Notes: generated by a model from the sequence alone, not told the origin. A DNA stretch of 64,000 nucleotides from Exiguobacterium algae (GCF_018617875.1 NZ_JACSKZ010000005.1:117812-181811); one strand, 5' to 3'. Counted from the stretch's first letter, positions 26,727 to 36,782 are shown. Made by a program: numbers and translations.

Positions 26727-28079
26727 ATGGTTCAGGAAGAGGTGTTAGCGCAAGCAATCCTCGAACAGGTCGGAGGGAAACGGAATATCCGTCAGGTGAC
26801 GTATTGCATGACGCGCGTCCGGTTGACTTTGAATGATCCGACCAAGGTGACAATATCAGATCTTCGACGTGTGGACGGGGTCATCGAGGTTATTGAAGAC
26901 GAGACCCTTCAACTTGTAGTCGGGCCGGGGAGGTCGGCGCGTGTCGCCGCGTATTTGTCTGAGACGGAAGGTGAGGCGATGAAACGACCGGATTCCCAAA
27001 CAGAAAGGGGGAGTGGAGGTGAAACCCTTTCGACAGCCCGCTCCCCTTTTCGTCGCATTCTTCGTCAGGTCGGAAATATTTTTATTCCACTCATTCCGGG
27101 GCTCATCGCTTCCGGACTGATTAACGGCGGAGCCAACTTTGCGATTAATATGGGCGTCGACCGCTCCGTATCGTGGATGCAAATCCTACTCGTCTTTGGC
27201 AGTACGATTTTCGCTTACCTGGCTGTTCTCGTCGGTTGGAATACGGCGAAAGAGTTTGAGGGAACCCCGGTCCTTGGCGCAATCGCTGGAGGGATTTTGT
27301 TCAATCCGTTGCTTTCAGACATCGTTTTGTACGATGAACCGCTTGTCGTCGGTCGTGGCGGGCTGTTCGGTGTCATGTTCGCGGCGTGGCTTATGACGGT
27401 GGTGGAGCGAAGGGTTCGACGGGTCATACCAGATACGGTGGATCTTCTGTTTACACCTCTTTTGACGATGTTGCTTGTCGGTTTCATCTCACTTTATGCG
27501 ATCATGCCGGTGGCAGGGGTATTATCCGACGGTGTCACGCACAGTATCGAAGTGATGCTTGAAGTGGGAGGACCCGTCGCAGGAGCGGTCCTCGCCGGTT
27601 TGTTCTTACCGCTTGTCATGGTTGGCTTACATCATGGATTGACCCCGATTCACTTGGAACTGATCCATACGGTCGGCAATACGGCCCTGCTTCCGATCCT
27701 GGCAATGGCCGGGGCAGGCCAGGTCGGTGCCGCGATGGCGATTTTTGTGAAAACTCGGAACGAACGGCTTCGGAATCTCATCAAAGGGGCGATCCCGGTC
27801 GGTTTCCTTGGAATCGGTGAACCGTTGCTATACGGGGTCACGCTTCCGCTCGGACGTCCTTTTTTGACCGCTTGTCTCGGGGCGGCGGTCGGCGGAGCAT
27901 TTCAAGCCATGGTGAAAACGGCAGCAGTCGGCATCGGTGTGTCAGGCCTTACCCTCACCCCGTTGATCGATGACGGCAGATATATGGTGTATTTAACAGG
28001 ACTTTTCATCTCATACGGGGCAGGATTTGTATTCACGTATCTCTTCGGTTTTAAAGAGGAGATGGCTGAAGGAATCTAA
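26727..28079 (+). CDS. murP: PTS EIIBC, N-acetylmuramic acid-specific (MurP-type)
   Basis: A 450-residue PTS permease lacking IIA. The IIB domain (about 1-80) carries the phosphorylated Cys in IRQVTYCMTRVRLTL, and the IIC domain (about 110-450) has the glucose-superfamily segments IPLIPGLIASGLINGGANFA, the HHGLTPIHLELI region and GFLGIGEPLLYGVTLP. Specificity for MurNAc is inferred from position after murQ. GAGGGGGAAG precedes the ATG at 26727. An external EIIA (for example EIIA-Glc) is required. Confidence 0.88.
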   Translation: MVQEEVLAQAILEQVGGKRNIRQVTYCMTRVRLTLNDPTKVTISDLRRVDGVIEVIEDETLQLVVGPGRSARVAAYLSETEGEAMKRPDSQTERGSGGETLSTARSPFRRILRQVGNIFIPLIPGLIASGLINGGANFAINMGVDRSVSWMQILLVFGSTIFAYLAVLVGWNTAKEFEGTPVLGAIAGGILFNPLLSDIVLYDEPLVVGRGGLFGVMFAAWLMTVVERRVRRVIPDTVDLLFTPLLTMLLVGFISLYAIMPVAGVLSDGVTHSIEVMLEVGGPVAGAVLAGLFLPLVMVGLHHGLTPIHLELIHTVGNTALLPILAMAGAGQVGAAMAIFVKTRNERLRNLIKGAIPVGFLGIGEPLLYGVTLPLGRPFLTACLGAAVGGAFQAMVKTAAVGIGVSGLTLTPLIDDGRYMVYLTGLFISYGAGFVFTYLFGFKEEMAEGI

Positions 28080-28144
28080 CCATCACGTCCTCGCGATTGC
28101 CATCTCCCTGTTTCATTGTGTACAGTAAAGAGGGAGGGTGGAAC

Positions 28145-28648
28145 ATGAAAGACATTAATTTTAATATCATTTCAGACGATGCGACGGACGGTCATGGTGG
28201 TTTTGGCGTCGGTTCACTCAGTCTGAACAACATGTCCCCGGTCATCATTGATGCCGAAGCGGGGACGGCAGTCATCGATATGGGTGCGATGCATGCAAAA
28301 TCCGCCGTCGAGAAACGGATTAAATTTTTGACGGACCGTGAAGCCGTGCCGAACGGGAAATTGTATTGGATTGTTTGGGTGACGGTTGGTCGAAAACCTG
28401 AAGGATTTTATTATGGCGGCGTAGCGGCTTGTGATATGCTGATTGACGTCGAGACGCGACGAGGTTATAAACTATTGCCGTATCACGTCAATCAAATGGA
28501 TAAATCGTTGAAAGGACGCATGTTGATCGAGATGATGGACGCTCCATCACGTGAGGTCTTAGCGACATTCTTACAAGAGCATCGCCCAGAGATTTGGGAG
28601 CATTCGACAGAACTTCATCAAGAACTTGAGCGTTTACGCGCCGAGTAA
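28145..28648 (+). CDS. ywhD: YwhD family protein
   Basis: A 167-residue soluble protein of the YwhD family, found in Bacillales and of unknown function. It starts FNIISDDATDGHGGFGVGSL and includes LYWIVWVTVGRKPEGFYYGG. The ATG at 28145 follows GAGGGAGGGTGG. In B. subtilis the gene lies near ywhB and speE, as here. No membrane segment or catalytic motif is visible. Confidence 0.88.
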   Translation: MKDINFNIISDDATDGHGGFGVGSLSLNNMSPVIIDAEAGTAVIDMGAMHAKSAVEKRIKFLTDREAVPNGKLYWIVWVTVGRKPEGFYYGGVAACDMLIDVETRRGYKLLPYHVNQMDKSLKGRMLIEMMDAPSREVLATFLQEHRPEIWEHSTELHQELERLRAE

Positions 28649-28679
28649 AAGATTGGACGATTTCGTCTCAATCTTTTTT
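28647..28679 (+). terminator. Terminator after ywhD
   Basis: AAAGATTG-GACGA-TTT-CGTC-TCAATCTTTTTT: a hairpin with a run of six Ts. Confidence 0.8.
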
Positions 28680-28737
28680 GCATCTATAATTTGGAAATAA
28701 AATGAAGAGATGTCACGAACATGATATTATTTTGTAA

Positions 28738-28767
28738 TTGTAAGAAAATTCAGTAATATGGTATACT
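28738..28767 (+). promoter_or_regulatory. Promoter of the DAACS symporter gene
   Basis: TTGTAA (28738-28743), 18 bp, TATACT (28762-28767), followed by AGAAAGGGTG and the ATG at 28799. Confidence 0.55.
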
Positions 28768-28798
28768 ATCTACATTGTGAATAAGAAAGGGTGATACG

Positions 28799-30064
28799 AT
28801 GAGCGAAACGAAAAAAATCTTACTCGGTCTCGCGCTCGGTATTTTAGTCGGTCTTGGATTGGCTGGATTGCCGGATAATGTTTATGAGGTTGCGAATTCC
28901 TACATACTGTCACCGGTAGGTACAATCTTTTTAAACTTAATTAAAATGCTGGTCGTTCCAATCGTGTTCTTCTCCATCATCTTGGGAGTAATGGGTCTTG
29001 GGGACCCGAAAGAACTTGGACGTGTCGGAACGAAATCGATTCTCTTCTTTTTGACGACGACAGCTCTCGCCATTATGTTGGCGATGGGAGTGGCGACGGT
29101 CCTTCAACCAGGGGAACGGGGAACCTTTGGGACAGAGAATTTACAGTTTGAATCAACTGCAACAGAAGATTCATCCAATATCGTGCAAACATTCGTGAAC
29201 ATGATTCCGACGAACCCGATCACGGCGCTCGCTGAAGGCAACATGCTTCAAATCATCGTGTTCGCTGCACTCATCGGTTTTGCCATGATTGCACTTGGGG
29301 ATAAAGCGAAGACATGGCGTCGTTTCGTCAAACAGGGTGACCGGATTATGATGCACCTCATTCACTTGGTCATGAAACTCGCCCCATACGGAGCGTTCGC
29401 CTTGATCGCATCAGCAATCGGGGGAATCGGTCTGGATGCGGTGATGGCGATGGCCTGGTATATGGCTGCGGTCGTCTTGACGTTGTTCTTACATGCGACA
29501 ATCGTTTACGGAGCCGCGCTCTACTTCATCGGGAAGATGAGTCCGGTCTTCTTCTTCAAAAACTTCTATGAAGCGATGACGTTCGCGTTTTCGACGTCTT
29601 CTTCAAACGCTACACTTCCGGTCTCAATGGAAGTCGCGCAAACGAAACTCGGCGTACCGCGTTCGATTTCATCCTTCGTCCAGCCGCTCGGAGCGACGGT
29701 CAACATGGATGGAACGGCAATCATGCAAGGGGTCGCCACAATCTTCATCGCCCAGGTATTTTCGGCGAACTTGACAACGGCCGAGCTGTTGACGGTCGTC
29801 GTGACGGCAGTTCTCGCATCGATCGGGACAGCCGGGGTACCGGGTGTAGGGCTCGTCATGCTCGCGCTCGTCTTGCAATCGGTCAACTTGCCTGTTGAAG
29901 GAATCGCGTTGATCATCGGTGTCGACCGGATCCTAGATATGCTCCGCACAGCGGTGAACATTACAGGTGATGCGACATGTGCGGTTGTTGTCACGAAGCT
30001 TGAAGAGAAACACCTTCCTCCAGTGGATGAAGAAGCATGGGATGAAGCAGGCGCGACATCTTAA
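28799..30064 (+). CDS. Dicarboxylate/amino acid:cation symporter (DAACS)
   Basis: A 421-residue transporter of the GltP/DctA fold that takes up glutamate, aspartate or C4-dicarboxylates with Na+ or H+. The re-entrant hairpin motif FSTSSSNATLPVSM, the cation site NMDGTAIMQGV and the C-terminal RTAVNITGDATCAVVV are intact, with eight helices. Substrate cannot be fixed from the motifs: the Arg in LDMLRTAVNITGD favours an acidic amino acid or dicarboxylate. It is monocistronic. Confidence 0.9.
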   Translation: MSETKKILLGLALGILVGLGLAGLPDNVYEVANSYILSPVGTIFLNLIKMLVVPIVFFSIILGVMGLGDPKELGRVGTKSILFFLTTTALAIMLAMGVATVLQPGERGTFGTENLQFESTATEDSSNIVQTFVNMIPTNPITALAEGNMLQIIVFAALIGFAMIALGDKAKTWRRFVKQGDRIMMHLIHLVMKLAPYGAFALIASAIGGIGLDAVMAMAWYMAAVVLTLFLHATIVYGAALYFIGKMSPVFFFKNFYEAMTFAFSTSSSNATLPVSMEVAQTKLGVPRSISSFVQPLGATVNMDGTAIMQGVATIFIAQVFSANLTTAELLTVVVTAVLASIGTAGVPGVGLVMLALVLQSVNLPVEGIALIIGVDRILDMLRTAVNITGDATCAVVVTKLEEKHLPPVDEEAWDEAGATS

Positions 30065-30083
30065 GAAGCACTATGATACAGTA

Positions 30084-30117
30084 AAGGACCACAACAGACG
30101 TTGTGGTCCTTATTTTT
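30084..30117 (+). terminator. Terminator after the DAACS gene
   Basis: AAGGACCACAAC and GTTGTGGTCCTT form a perfect 12-bp stem followed by ATTTTT. The same core (ACCACAAC/GTTGTGGT) recurs in the glpD leader terminator. Confidence 0.88.
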
Positions 30118-30136
30118 GAAAAGAGAGGGATGCCTT

Positions 30137-30670
30137 ATGGAATGGGAGCTCCTCCCGATCCCGTTATTTATTGTCGTCAGTATTGGTTTGAATAGCTTGA
30201 TTGCTGTTTCGGGTGTCGTACCGAGCGCTTTTTTGACTGCAATCAACGTAAGTATGCTCGGGTTTGGTCCAGGTGTTCTCGTCTCGATTCTAGGAGAGGC
30301 GATTGGTGCCGTTCTCAGCTTTTGGCTTTATCGAACGGCGCTTCATCGGTACAGCTCACCTAAAGGGGAGCGGTTTAAACGGCTACGGGATACGCAAGGA
30401 GGAGAGGCGTGGTTCCTCGTCCTGGGGATGCGGTTGATGCCGTTCGTGCCGTCGGGTCTTGTCACGCTATCCGCTGCGTTCAGCCGAATGTCGCTTCTTT
30501 CTTTTGCGACAGCGAGTACGCTAGGCAAGGTGCCCGCGCTGTTCATGGAGGCGCTGGCAGTCAGTGCGGCATTGCGTTTGACCATCGGTTGGCAACTCAT
30601 CCTCGTCGTAATTGTCGTCTGTGCATATTTCCTGTGGCGGACGCTTCAAAGGAGTGGCGAGAAGATATGA
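30137..30670 (+). CDS. TVP38/TMEM64 (VTT-domain) membrane protein
   Basis: A 177-residue membrane protein of the DedA-like VTT family with four to five helices and the motif VLGMRLMPFVPSGLVTLSAA. Such proteins include flippases and small-molecule transporters; the substrate is unknown. The ATG at 30137 follows AAGAGAGGG. Its last 25 bases overlap the end of the convergent cardiolipin synthase gene. Confidence 0.82.
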   Translation: MEWELLPIPLFIVVSIGLNSLIAVSGVVPSAFLTAINVSMLGFGPGVLVSILGEAIGAVLSFWLYRTALHRYSSPKGERFKRLRDTQGGEAWFLVLGMRLMPFVPSGLVTLSAAFSRMSLLSFATASTLGKVPALFMEALAVSAALRLTIGWQLILVVIVVCAYFLWRTLQRSGEKI

Positions 30671-32175
30671 CAGAATGCTTCAGCGAATCGTTTAACGGTT
30701 GATTTTTTCCGTAGCATTGCCCAATCCACCTGGATGGATTCTTCGAAGTCGTTTAAAAACGTTTCATGCAGTTCTTGGATGGAAGTCGTATCAAACTGGG
30801 CAATCATCATCTCGTGATTCAAATACATGCTGCGAAAATCAAAATTCGCCGAGCCGACGAGTGCAATCTTCCCGTCGATGAGCAAGGTTTTCGCATGAAT
30901 AAAATGTCGGTTGTATTTATAAATCCGAATGTTGCGTTTCAGCAGTTCCTCAAAATAATACTCCGAGGCGTGGAAGCTGAACCATTCGTCTCCTTTTCCC
31001 GGGACGACGAGCCGGATGTCGACGCCGCTTTTACTGGCGACCTCGAGGATGGCGAGCAGTTCTGGTGGCGGGATCAAGTAAGGCGTCGTGATCCAAATGG
31101 ACTCTTTTGCCTCCATCAACAATCGGATCAATCCGTCGCGAATGGTCACGTCCTGTCCCGGGGACGTCACGAGGAGTTGAGTAGCCCCGTTTTTCCCTTG
31201 GGGTTCATTCACAAAATAGCGGGGAAGGTTCGTCTCATCCGCAAACAGGTCCCATGTCTCCTCACGGGCACCATGACCGGCGTATAGCCAGTTTTCAACG
31301 AATAGCTGTTGTAATTCTCGGACGAGCGGTCCCTCCAAACGAAGGTGGGTGTCGCGCCAAAATCCGAGTTTTTCGTCTTTCCCTAAATATTCGTCACCGA
31401 CATTCAGGCCACCCGTAAAAGCAATGCGACCATCGATGACAATCAGTTTTTGGTGATTGCGGAAATTGGCATTGAAGACGAGAAGCGGATGGACGACCGG
31501 ATCGAAGGCCTCAACGTGAACCCGCGAATCGCGGAGGGGTCGAATGAAATCTTCACCGATTTCTTGACTGCCTAAACCGTCATACAAAAACCGTACGGTA
31601 ACGTCTTCATTGGATTTTTTGATCAGTGCATCTCGAACTTTCAGAGAAATTTCATCTGTACGGAATAAATAGTATTGAAGGTGGATGTGGTCGGTCGCTT
31701 GTTCGATCGCTTGTAAGACCGCTTCAAATTTTGCCTCGCCATTCACCAACAGTTTTGTGGAAGTGTGTCCGTCGGCACCGGTCGCTCCGAGTTTTTCAAG
31801 CGTGCGTGTCAGCGGATAGGCGGTGACGAGGTCGGGCGATGTTTCGATTTGTTCACTCTCGATGGCCTGGCGCAACATCCGGATTTCTGTGGAGGTTCGT
31901 TTAATGCGGCGATGGCGACGCGGCGTTCTACCGAATAGTACCCAGGCGAACGCACCGAAATACGGGATGAAGAAGACAGTGAGCAACCAAGCTAACTTCC
32001 CTTGGGGCTGCACTTGATCAAATAAAATTTGCCAGCCGATGACAAAAGGCATCACGATGGCAATGAAGATGAGTATGGGAAGCAACGCATCGATCCAAAA
32101 GAGCACAATTAACAATAATATGAGGATGGCAATCGCTGCAATGAACTGAATGACACGACGTTTCAAACTGGACAC
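30646..32175 (-). CDS. cls: Cardiolipin synthase
   Basis: A 509-residue phospholipase-D-superfamily enzyme that joins two phosphatidylglycerols to form cardiolipin at the membrane. Two N-terminal helices (about 8-55, including the PLDc_N segment LAWLLTVFFIPYFGAFAWVL) are followed by two HKD motifs: HQKLIVIDGRIAFTGGLN and HAKTLLIDGKIALVGSANFD. Length is typical of bacterial Cls. It ends inside the convergent VTT-domain gene. Confidence 0.93.
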   Translation of the reverse strand: MSSLKRRVIQFIAAIAILILLLIVLFWIDALLPILIFIAIVMPFVIGWQILFDQVQPQGKLAWLLTVFFIPYFGAFAWVLFGRTPRRHRRIKRTSTEIRMLRQAIESEQIETSPDLVTAYPLTRTLEKLGATGADGHTSTKLLVNGEAKFEAVLQAIEQATDHIHLQYYLFRTDEISLKVRDALIKKSNEDVTVRFLYDGLGSQEIGEDFIRPLRDSRVHVEAFDPVVHPLLVFNANFRNHQKLIVIDGRIAFTGGLNVGDEYLGKDEKLGFWRDTHLRLEGPLVRELQQLFVENWLYAGHGAREETWDLFADETNLPRYFVNEPQGKNGATQLLVTSPGQDVTIRDGLIRLLMEAKESIWITTPYLIPPPELLAILEVASKSGVDIRLVVPGKGDEWFSFHASEYYFEELLKRNIRIYKYNRHFIHAKTLLIDGKIALVGSANFDFRSMYLNHEMMIAQFDTTSIQELHETFLNDFEESIQVDWAMLRKKSTVKRFAEAFCHIFSPLL

Positions 32176-32190
32176 CTACTTTCTGAACGA

Positions 32191-32222
32191 TGAAAACGAG
32201 GGGAATCTCCCCTCGTCTTTTT
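32191..32222. terminator. Terminator between cls and a small membrane-protein gene
   Basis: ACGAGGGGA and TCCCCTCGT form a 9-bp stem around ATC. T-runs flank it on both strands, and it directly follows the stop of the upstream minus-strand gene. Confidence 0.78.
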
Positions 32223-32571
32223 AGTACACACTGTTTAGTACTGCGTTGATTTCATCAGCGTAACGGACGAAGAAGTAAATATTGACAGCAAATGAGAAGA
32301 GGACGAGGAAGAGGGCAAACTGCGCTTTTGCTCGATTCCGGTTCCAGTAATAAAAGACGGAGAGCAGGACGGCGAGACCGACAAAAAGAGCAACGATTTC
32401 GACGATTCCCCAGAGGAAGTCTTTTGATAAAAACATATCGACGATTGTCATGACGACAAAAATAAAGACGACAATTCCAAGGAGGACGACTAAAATCGCC
32501 AAAATAATGCTAATCCAATCCGAACTGACCGCATCGATGAGGTTTTCTACTGCCATATTGTATTCGCTCAT
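32221..32571 (-). CDS. Uncharacterised membrane protein of 116 residues
   Basis: Not recognised. It has three hydrophobic helices (about 20-45, 54-74 and 82-103) with a short charged loop FLSKDFLWG and a central WNRNRAKAQ. A good ribosome-binding site (GGAAAGGAGGAAAGG) precedes the ATG. It is monocistronic, bounded by a terminator. A housekeeping membrane-stress or structural role is possible but unproven. Confidence 0.72.
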   Translation of the reverse strand: MSEYNMAVENLIDAVSSDWISIILAILVVLLGIVVFIFVVMTIVDMFLSKDFLWGIVEIVALFVGLAVLLSVFYYWNRNRAKAQFALFLVLFSFAVNIYFFVRYADEINAVLNSVY

Positions 32572-32636
32572 AACCTTTCCTCCTTTCCAAGCACTGTATA
32601 ACTATTCATTTCATACCCTTTTTCTTTACACTGAAA

Positions 32637-33821
32637 TCAATTGTTTACCGGATGCTGCACGAATGCAGGTAGCGGAATTCGTGAGACGATGGCGACGATT
32701 CCGAATACATAGAGCCAGCTGTTCGGAGGAAAGAACAGGACGAGCAGAACAATCACGGCAAGAGGCTGACGCATGACGGTCGCCAGTAAGGCACTCGTGG
32801 CGATGACGACCGCTAGCGTGCCGTCCAGATTGAACCACAAACTGAAGAAGTAGCCGAGTGTGAAGGAAGAGAAGAGGAGTGGGTAAATGTGCCCCCCTCG
32901 CCAGCCCGTCGCCAAACAGAAGGCCGTAAACACGAGTTTCATTAAACTGAAGAAGAGTAGTGTGAACATTGGAATACGCGTCCATTCCTCGAAATACTCC
33001 AAGATCGTCTCTTCTCCTGAAAACAATAAATCCGGATAGAAGTAAGCCATCGCACCAATACCGATTCCTCCCAACAGTGCCAACGGGAAAATCGGGACCC
33101 GGGCGGACAATTGCAACAAGGCGTGCTCCCCGACCAGGTAAAACCATCCAAACGCCATTCCGGTAACGATGATGAGCAGGATGGCAGGGGAGAACTGGAA
33201 GGAGTCAATTGTCGGGAACTTAATGATGAAAGGGGGACGTTCGTCGACCCGGTTCAGTAAATAAAATGTCCCGAGTCCGGCGATTGTAGCGACTAGGTTG
33301 AGCATCGGTTGCTTTTTATGCTCGGTTTCCTCAGCGGCGAGGGCACCGAACAACGGGGCGTTGAATACAATCCCGAGCACGACCGAATGCCCTACTTCCT
33401 GCAGTTCATTCAATTCCCGCCGGACGTAGCGAAGTCGCTCGGAAAACCAGGTCGTCAGTCCGCCGACGATACCGACGAGGGCGGCTTCGGGACCGAGGCT
33501 CGCGCCGCCGACCAAGACGAGAAGGGCGGTCACCGTCGTAAATCCGATTGTGCGGTAGTCGATTCGACCGGAGGTTTTTCGTTCTTCTAAAATCTCGGGC
33601 ATAAGTCGTGGCATTCGTCCATATCGCTGTTGCAGGGAACCGATCACGATTCCGACGAGGACAGGGACGAAAACAGCATAAAAAGGAATGTCGATTCGTT
33701 CGGGGACGGTATGCCAAACAAAGTGAATTCCTCGATAGACAACCAATAAGAACAACCAGCTGACCAATCCAATCAATATGCCAAGTAGAATGGCATACAC
33801 ATGTACGATCAGTGCCTTCAC
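32637..33821 (-). CDS. ClC-family chloride channel/transporter
   Basis: A 394-residue ClC protein. The family signatures are GGASLGPEAALVGIVGG (variant of GxxxGPEGP) and GWRGGHIYPLLFSS (variant of GGxFxP), and at least ten helices are predictable. The GTG at 33821 preceded by AAGGGGGGAG is the start; the longer 495-residue frame would add a basic, low-complexity stretch without helices. The ion-binding Ser and Tyr cannot be placed by eye. Chloride, fluoride or proton-coupled transport are all possible. Confidence 0.85.
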   Translation of the reverse strand: MKALIVHVYAILLGILIGLVSWLFLLVVYRGIHFVWHTVPERIDIPFYAVFVPVLVGIVIGSLQQRYGRMPRLMPEILEERKTSGRIDYRTIGFTTVTALLVLVGGASLGPEAALVGIVGGLTTWFSERLRYVRRELNELQEVGHSVVLGIVFNAPLFGALAAEETEHKKQPMLNLVATIAGLGTFYLLNRVDERPPFIIKFPTIDSFQFSPAILLIIVTGMAFGWFYLVGEHALLQLSARVPIFPLALLGGIGIGAMAYFYPDLLFSGEETILEYFEEWTRIPMFTLLFFSLMKLVFTAFCLATGWRGGHIYPLLFSSFTLGYFFSLWFNLDGTLAVVIATSALLATVMRQPLAVIVLLVLFFPPNSWLYVFGIVAIVSRIPLPAFVQHPVNN

Positions 33822-33896
33822 CAATCTCCCCCCTTTTTGACGGGCTCGTTTTGAATGTCTACTCCTCCTATCTCCTGAACCATCGGACCCGAAACA

Positions 33897-33922
33897 TAAA
33901 AAACCACTCTTTCTCAGAGTGG
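33897..33922 (-). terminator. Terminator of the EAL-domain gene
   Basis: On the minus strand CCACTCT-gagaa-AGAGTGG is followed by six Ts; the stop codon of the gene is in the loop region. Confidence 0.78.
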
Positions 33923-34861
33923 CATTGAATGAGCTGGCGCTATGGAATTTGGTGCAACAGGTTTCCCGAAGAAGTACCCTTGTGCGAGGTCGAAACCGAG
34001 CTCGCGGCAAACGTCCACTTCCTCTGCACGTTCGATTCCTTCGGCCAGTAAGGTGATGTTCATAGAATGCGTCAATTGACGGACTTGTTTGAGAAAAGCC
34101 CGTTTCTCGGCATCCTGGTCGCAAAATGAGACATAGGACCGGTCGATTTTGACATAATCCGGTTTTAAGCGCTTTAACATGTCGAGTGTCGAAAAACCGG
34201 CGCCGACGTCATCAAGCGCCACTTGCATCCCGCGTTTCTGGTAGGTGGCAAAGACATGTTGCAGGTGAGCGACGTCGTGCACTTTTTCCGTCTCGACCAC
34301 TTCAAAGATGAAACGGTCCGGGCTTAATCCGTAACGGTCGATGATGTCAAATGTGTGCTGCAGGCAATAATCCGGGTTATAAATCGTCGAGGGCAAAAAG
34401 TTGATGAACGTCTTTTCGTGTGTGGGGACGACATTCGCCGTAGCTTTGATGGCCTCGGCACGTGCCCGCTGGTCGAGTTTAGAGTGGAGGCCGAACCGGT
34501 TCGCCGTACGGAAAAGTTCGCCGGGGGAGACGTGATCCCGGCTCCGAAGTAAAGCCTCATAGCCAAACGTTTCGCCGGATCCAAGCGAGAGGATGGGCTG
34601 GAGGTGACTCTCGAACGCGCCGTGTTGAATCAACTCGAGGATGTTTCGATGACGCAGTTGCTCGATCAGTTCGTCAGCAGCCAGTACAGGTGTGGACTGG
34701 TGCGTCTGTTCATTCACGCACTGGACCGGACCTTCGACCTGAGTCAATTTTTCGGAGAGCTCATCATACGAGGCGTAAGGATAGCGCTTGTCGCCAGCGA
34801 TTAATAGACCGGATTCAATGAAGGAAATGTGTAAACTGCAAGAGGGGCAAGAAGACCACAT
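33914..34861 (-). CDS. EAL-domain protein (probable c-di-GMP phosphodiesterase)
   Basis: A 315-residue cytoplasmic protein. The short N-terminal region begins MWSSCPSCSLHISF, a CxxC resembling a zinc knuckle half. The EAL domain (about 80-310) keeps the residues of active enzymes: FGYEALLR, INFLP, FEVVETE, LDDVGAGFSTLDML, YVKIDRSYV and LLAEGIER. The loop-6 motif reads DDVGAG where DDFGTG is usual, a tolerated variant. ATG at 34861 follows GAAAGGCGG. No GGDEF domain is present in the window; it would lower c-di-GMP. Confidence 0.87.
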   Translation of the reverse strand: MWSSCPSCSLHISFIESGLLIAGDKRYPYASYDELSEKLTQVEGPVQCVNEQTHQSTPVLAADELIEQLRHRNILELIQHGAFESHLQPILSLGSGETFGYEALLRSRDHVSPGELFRTANRFGLHSKLDQRARAEAIKATANVVPTHEKTFINFLPSTIYNPDYCLQHTFDIIDRYGLSPDRFIFEVVETEKVHDVAHLQHVFATYQKRGMQVALDDVGAGFSTLDMLKRLKPDYVKIDRSYVSFCDQDAEKRAFLKQVRQLTHSMNITLLAEGIERAEEVDVCRELGFDLAQGYFFGKPVAPNSIAPAHSMPL

Positions 34862-35064
34862 AACGTTCCGCCTTTCTAAAAATAAAATGAGTTCATTCAA
34901 TATATCGGAATGACCTCACAAAAATCTCACAATCCTTACGTATTCAATAAAAAAATCGTGCAAAATGGGTACATGTTTTGTATACTTCCTATCGTATGAT
35001 TAAGAAGCGCCTCAAAACGCCACTCGCATACGAACAACTTTTTGAATAGAAAGGGGTTCTATCG

Positions 35065-35904
35065 ATGGACCAAAAATTAAAATTATGGTTTACGGAGCAC
35101 CAAACAGAAGATTACGGAATCACGTTCCGTGTAAACCACGTTTATGAGAGCGAACAAACGGAGTTTCAACGACTAGAAATGGTCGAAACGGACGAGTTCG
35201 GAACAATGTTGTTACTTGACGGGATGGTCATGACGACGGATAAGGACGAATTCGTCTATCACGAGATGGTGGCACACGTCCCACTCTTCACACACCCGAA
35301 TCCAAAACACGTGCTTGTTGTCGGTGGAGGAGACGGTGGTGTCATTCGTGAAATCATGAAACACCCATCAGTTGAAAAAGCGGTTCTCGTCGATATCGAC
35401 GGGAAAGTCATTGAATATTCGAAGAAGTACTTGCCAAACATCGCTGGCGAACTCGACAACCCGCGTGTGGAAGTCATCGTCGGGGACGGGTTCATGCATA
35501 TCGCTGAGTCGGAGAACGAGTATGATGTCATCATGGTCGATTCGACAGAACCGGTCGGACCTGCGGCGAACTTGTTCACGAAAGGATTCTATGCGGGCAT
35601 TTCAAAAGCGCTCAAAGAGGATGGCATCTTTGTCGCACAGACGGATAACCCATGGTTTACTCCGGAACTCATTCAGACGGTTCAACGCGACGTAAAAGAA
35701 ATTTTCCCGATTACGAAGCTTTACACAGCGAACGTTCCGACATACCCAAGCGGCATGTGGACGTTCACAATCGGTTCGAAGAAGTACGACCCGGAACAAG
35801 TATCAGCTGAGCGTTTCCATGACATCGAAACGAAGTACTACACACCGAAGCTTCACAATGCAGCGTTCGTCCTTCCGAAATTCGTGGAGGATTTAACAAA
35901 ATGA
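35065..35904 (+). CDS. speE: Spermidine synthase
   Basis: A 279-residue aminopropyltransferase that makes spermidine from putrescine and decarboxylated SAM. The N-terminal beta domain ([19 protein letters not shown]) and the Rossmann motif [20 protein letters not shown] are intact, with the catalytic Asp in [19 protein letters not shown] precedes the ATG. It overlaps speB by ATGA, so the pair is translationally coupled. Confidence 0.95.
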   Translation: MDQKLKLWFTEHQTEDYGITFRVNHVYESEQTEFQRLEMVETDEFGTMLLLDGMVMTTDKDEFVYHEMVAHVPLFTHPNPKHVLVVGGGDGGVIREIMKHPSVEKAVLVDIDGKVIEYSKKYLPNIAGELDNPRVEVIVGDGFMHIAESENEYDVIMVDSTEPVGPAANLFTKGFYAGISKALKEDGIFVAQTDNPWFTPELIQTVQRDVKEIFPITKLYTANVPTYPSGMWTFTIGSKKYDPEQVSAERFHDIETKYYTPKLHNAAFVLPKFVEDLTK

Positions 35905-36782
35905 TTAAACGTTTTGACGAAGCCTACTCAGGTAAAGTGTTTATCGCCAGCCTCCCGGAGGTGACAGAGGCGAAGACGGTTCTTTACGGCATGCCGATGG
36001 ACTGGACGGTCAGTTTCCGTCCGGGCTCGCGTTTCGGTCCGAACCGGATTCGTGAAGTATCGATCGGACTCGAAGAATACAGTCCGTATCTTGACGGAGA
36101 TTTGGCTGATGCGGCAGTTTACGATGCCGGAGACATCCCGCTTCCGTTCGGAAACGCACCGAAGTCGCTCGACATGATCGAATCGTTTGTCAAAGAAATC
36201 GTGGAAGCAGGGAAGTTCCCGCTCGGTATGGGTGGCGAACACCTTGTCACATGGCCAATCATTAAAGCGATGCACGATGTGTATGGCGATGATTTCGTCA
36301 TCTTGCACCTGGACGCGCATACGGACCTCCGTGATGAGTACGAAGGGGAGCCGCTCTCACACTCGACACCACTTAAAAAAGCGGCAAACTTGATTGGACC
36401 ATCGAACTGTTACTCGTTCGGGATCCGTTCAGGGATGAAAGAAGAGTTCGAGTGGGCAGAAGAAGTTGGCTACAACATGCATAAATTCGAAGTCATCGAG
36501 CCACTCAAACGTGTGCTCCCGACACTCGCCGGGAAGAAAGTGTACGTCACGATCGATATCGATGTACTCGATCCATCGGCAGCACCGGGAACAGGTACGC
36601 AAGAAATCGGTGGCATCTCGACGAAAGAATTGCTCGAAGCGGTTCATGCCATTGCGAATGCGGACCTTGAGATCATCGGGGCGGACCTCGTCGAAGTATC
36701 GCCTGCGTATGACCAGTCGGATATGACGGCCATCGCGGCAGCGAAAATTCTTCGTGAGATGATGATTGGATTTGTGAAATAA
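35901..36782 (+). CDS. speB: Agmatinase
   Basis: A 293-residue ureohydrolase releasing urea from agmatine to give putrescine for SpeE. The binuclear Mn ligands are in [22 protein letters not shown] and the later [12 protein letters not shown]. The order speE-speB and the overlap match B. subtilis. A terminator follows. Confidence 0.95.
   Translation: MIKRFDEAYSGKVFIASLPEVTEAKTVLYGMPMDWTVSFRPGSRFGPNRIREVSIGLEEYSPYLDGDLADAAVYDAGDIPLPFGNAPKSLDMIESFVKEIVEAGKFPLGMGGEHLVTWPIIKAMHDVYGDDFVILHLDAHTDLRDEYEGEPLSHSTPLKKAANLIGPSNCYSFGIRSGMKEEFEWAEEVGYNMHKFEVIEPLKRVLPTLAGKKVYVTIDIDVLDPSAAPGTGTQEIGGISTKELLEAVHAIANADLEIIGADLVEVSPAYDQSDMTAIAAAKILREMMIGFVK

Noticed and set aside
33822..34124. N-terminal extension of the ClC gene
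   Set aside because: The extra 101 codons encode basic, low-complexity sequence with no helix, overlap the EAL gene region, and the GTG at 33821 has a strong ribosome-binding site.
34981..35064. Riboswitch-like leader before speE
   Set aside because: The TATGAT at 34995 could be a -10, but no -35 at proper spacing and no conserved RNA structure were found.
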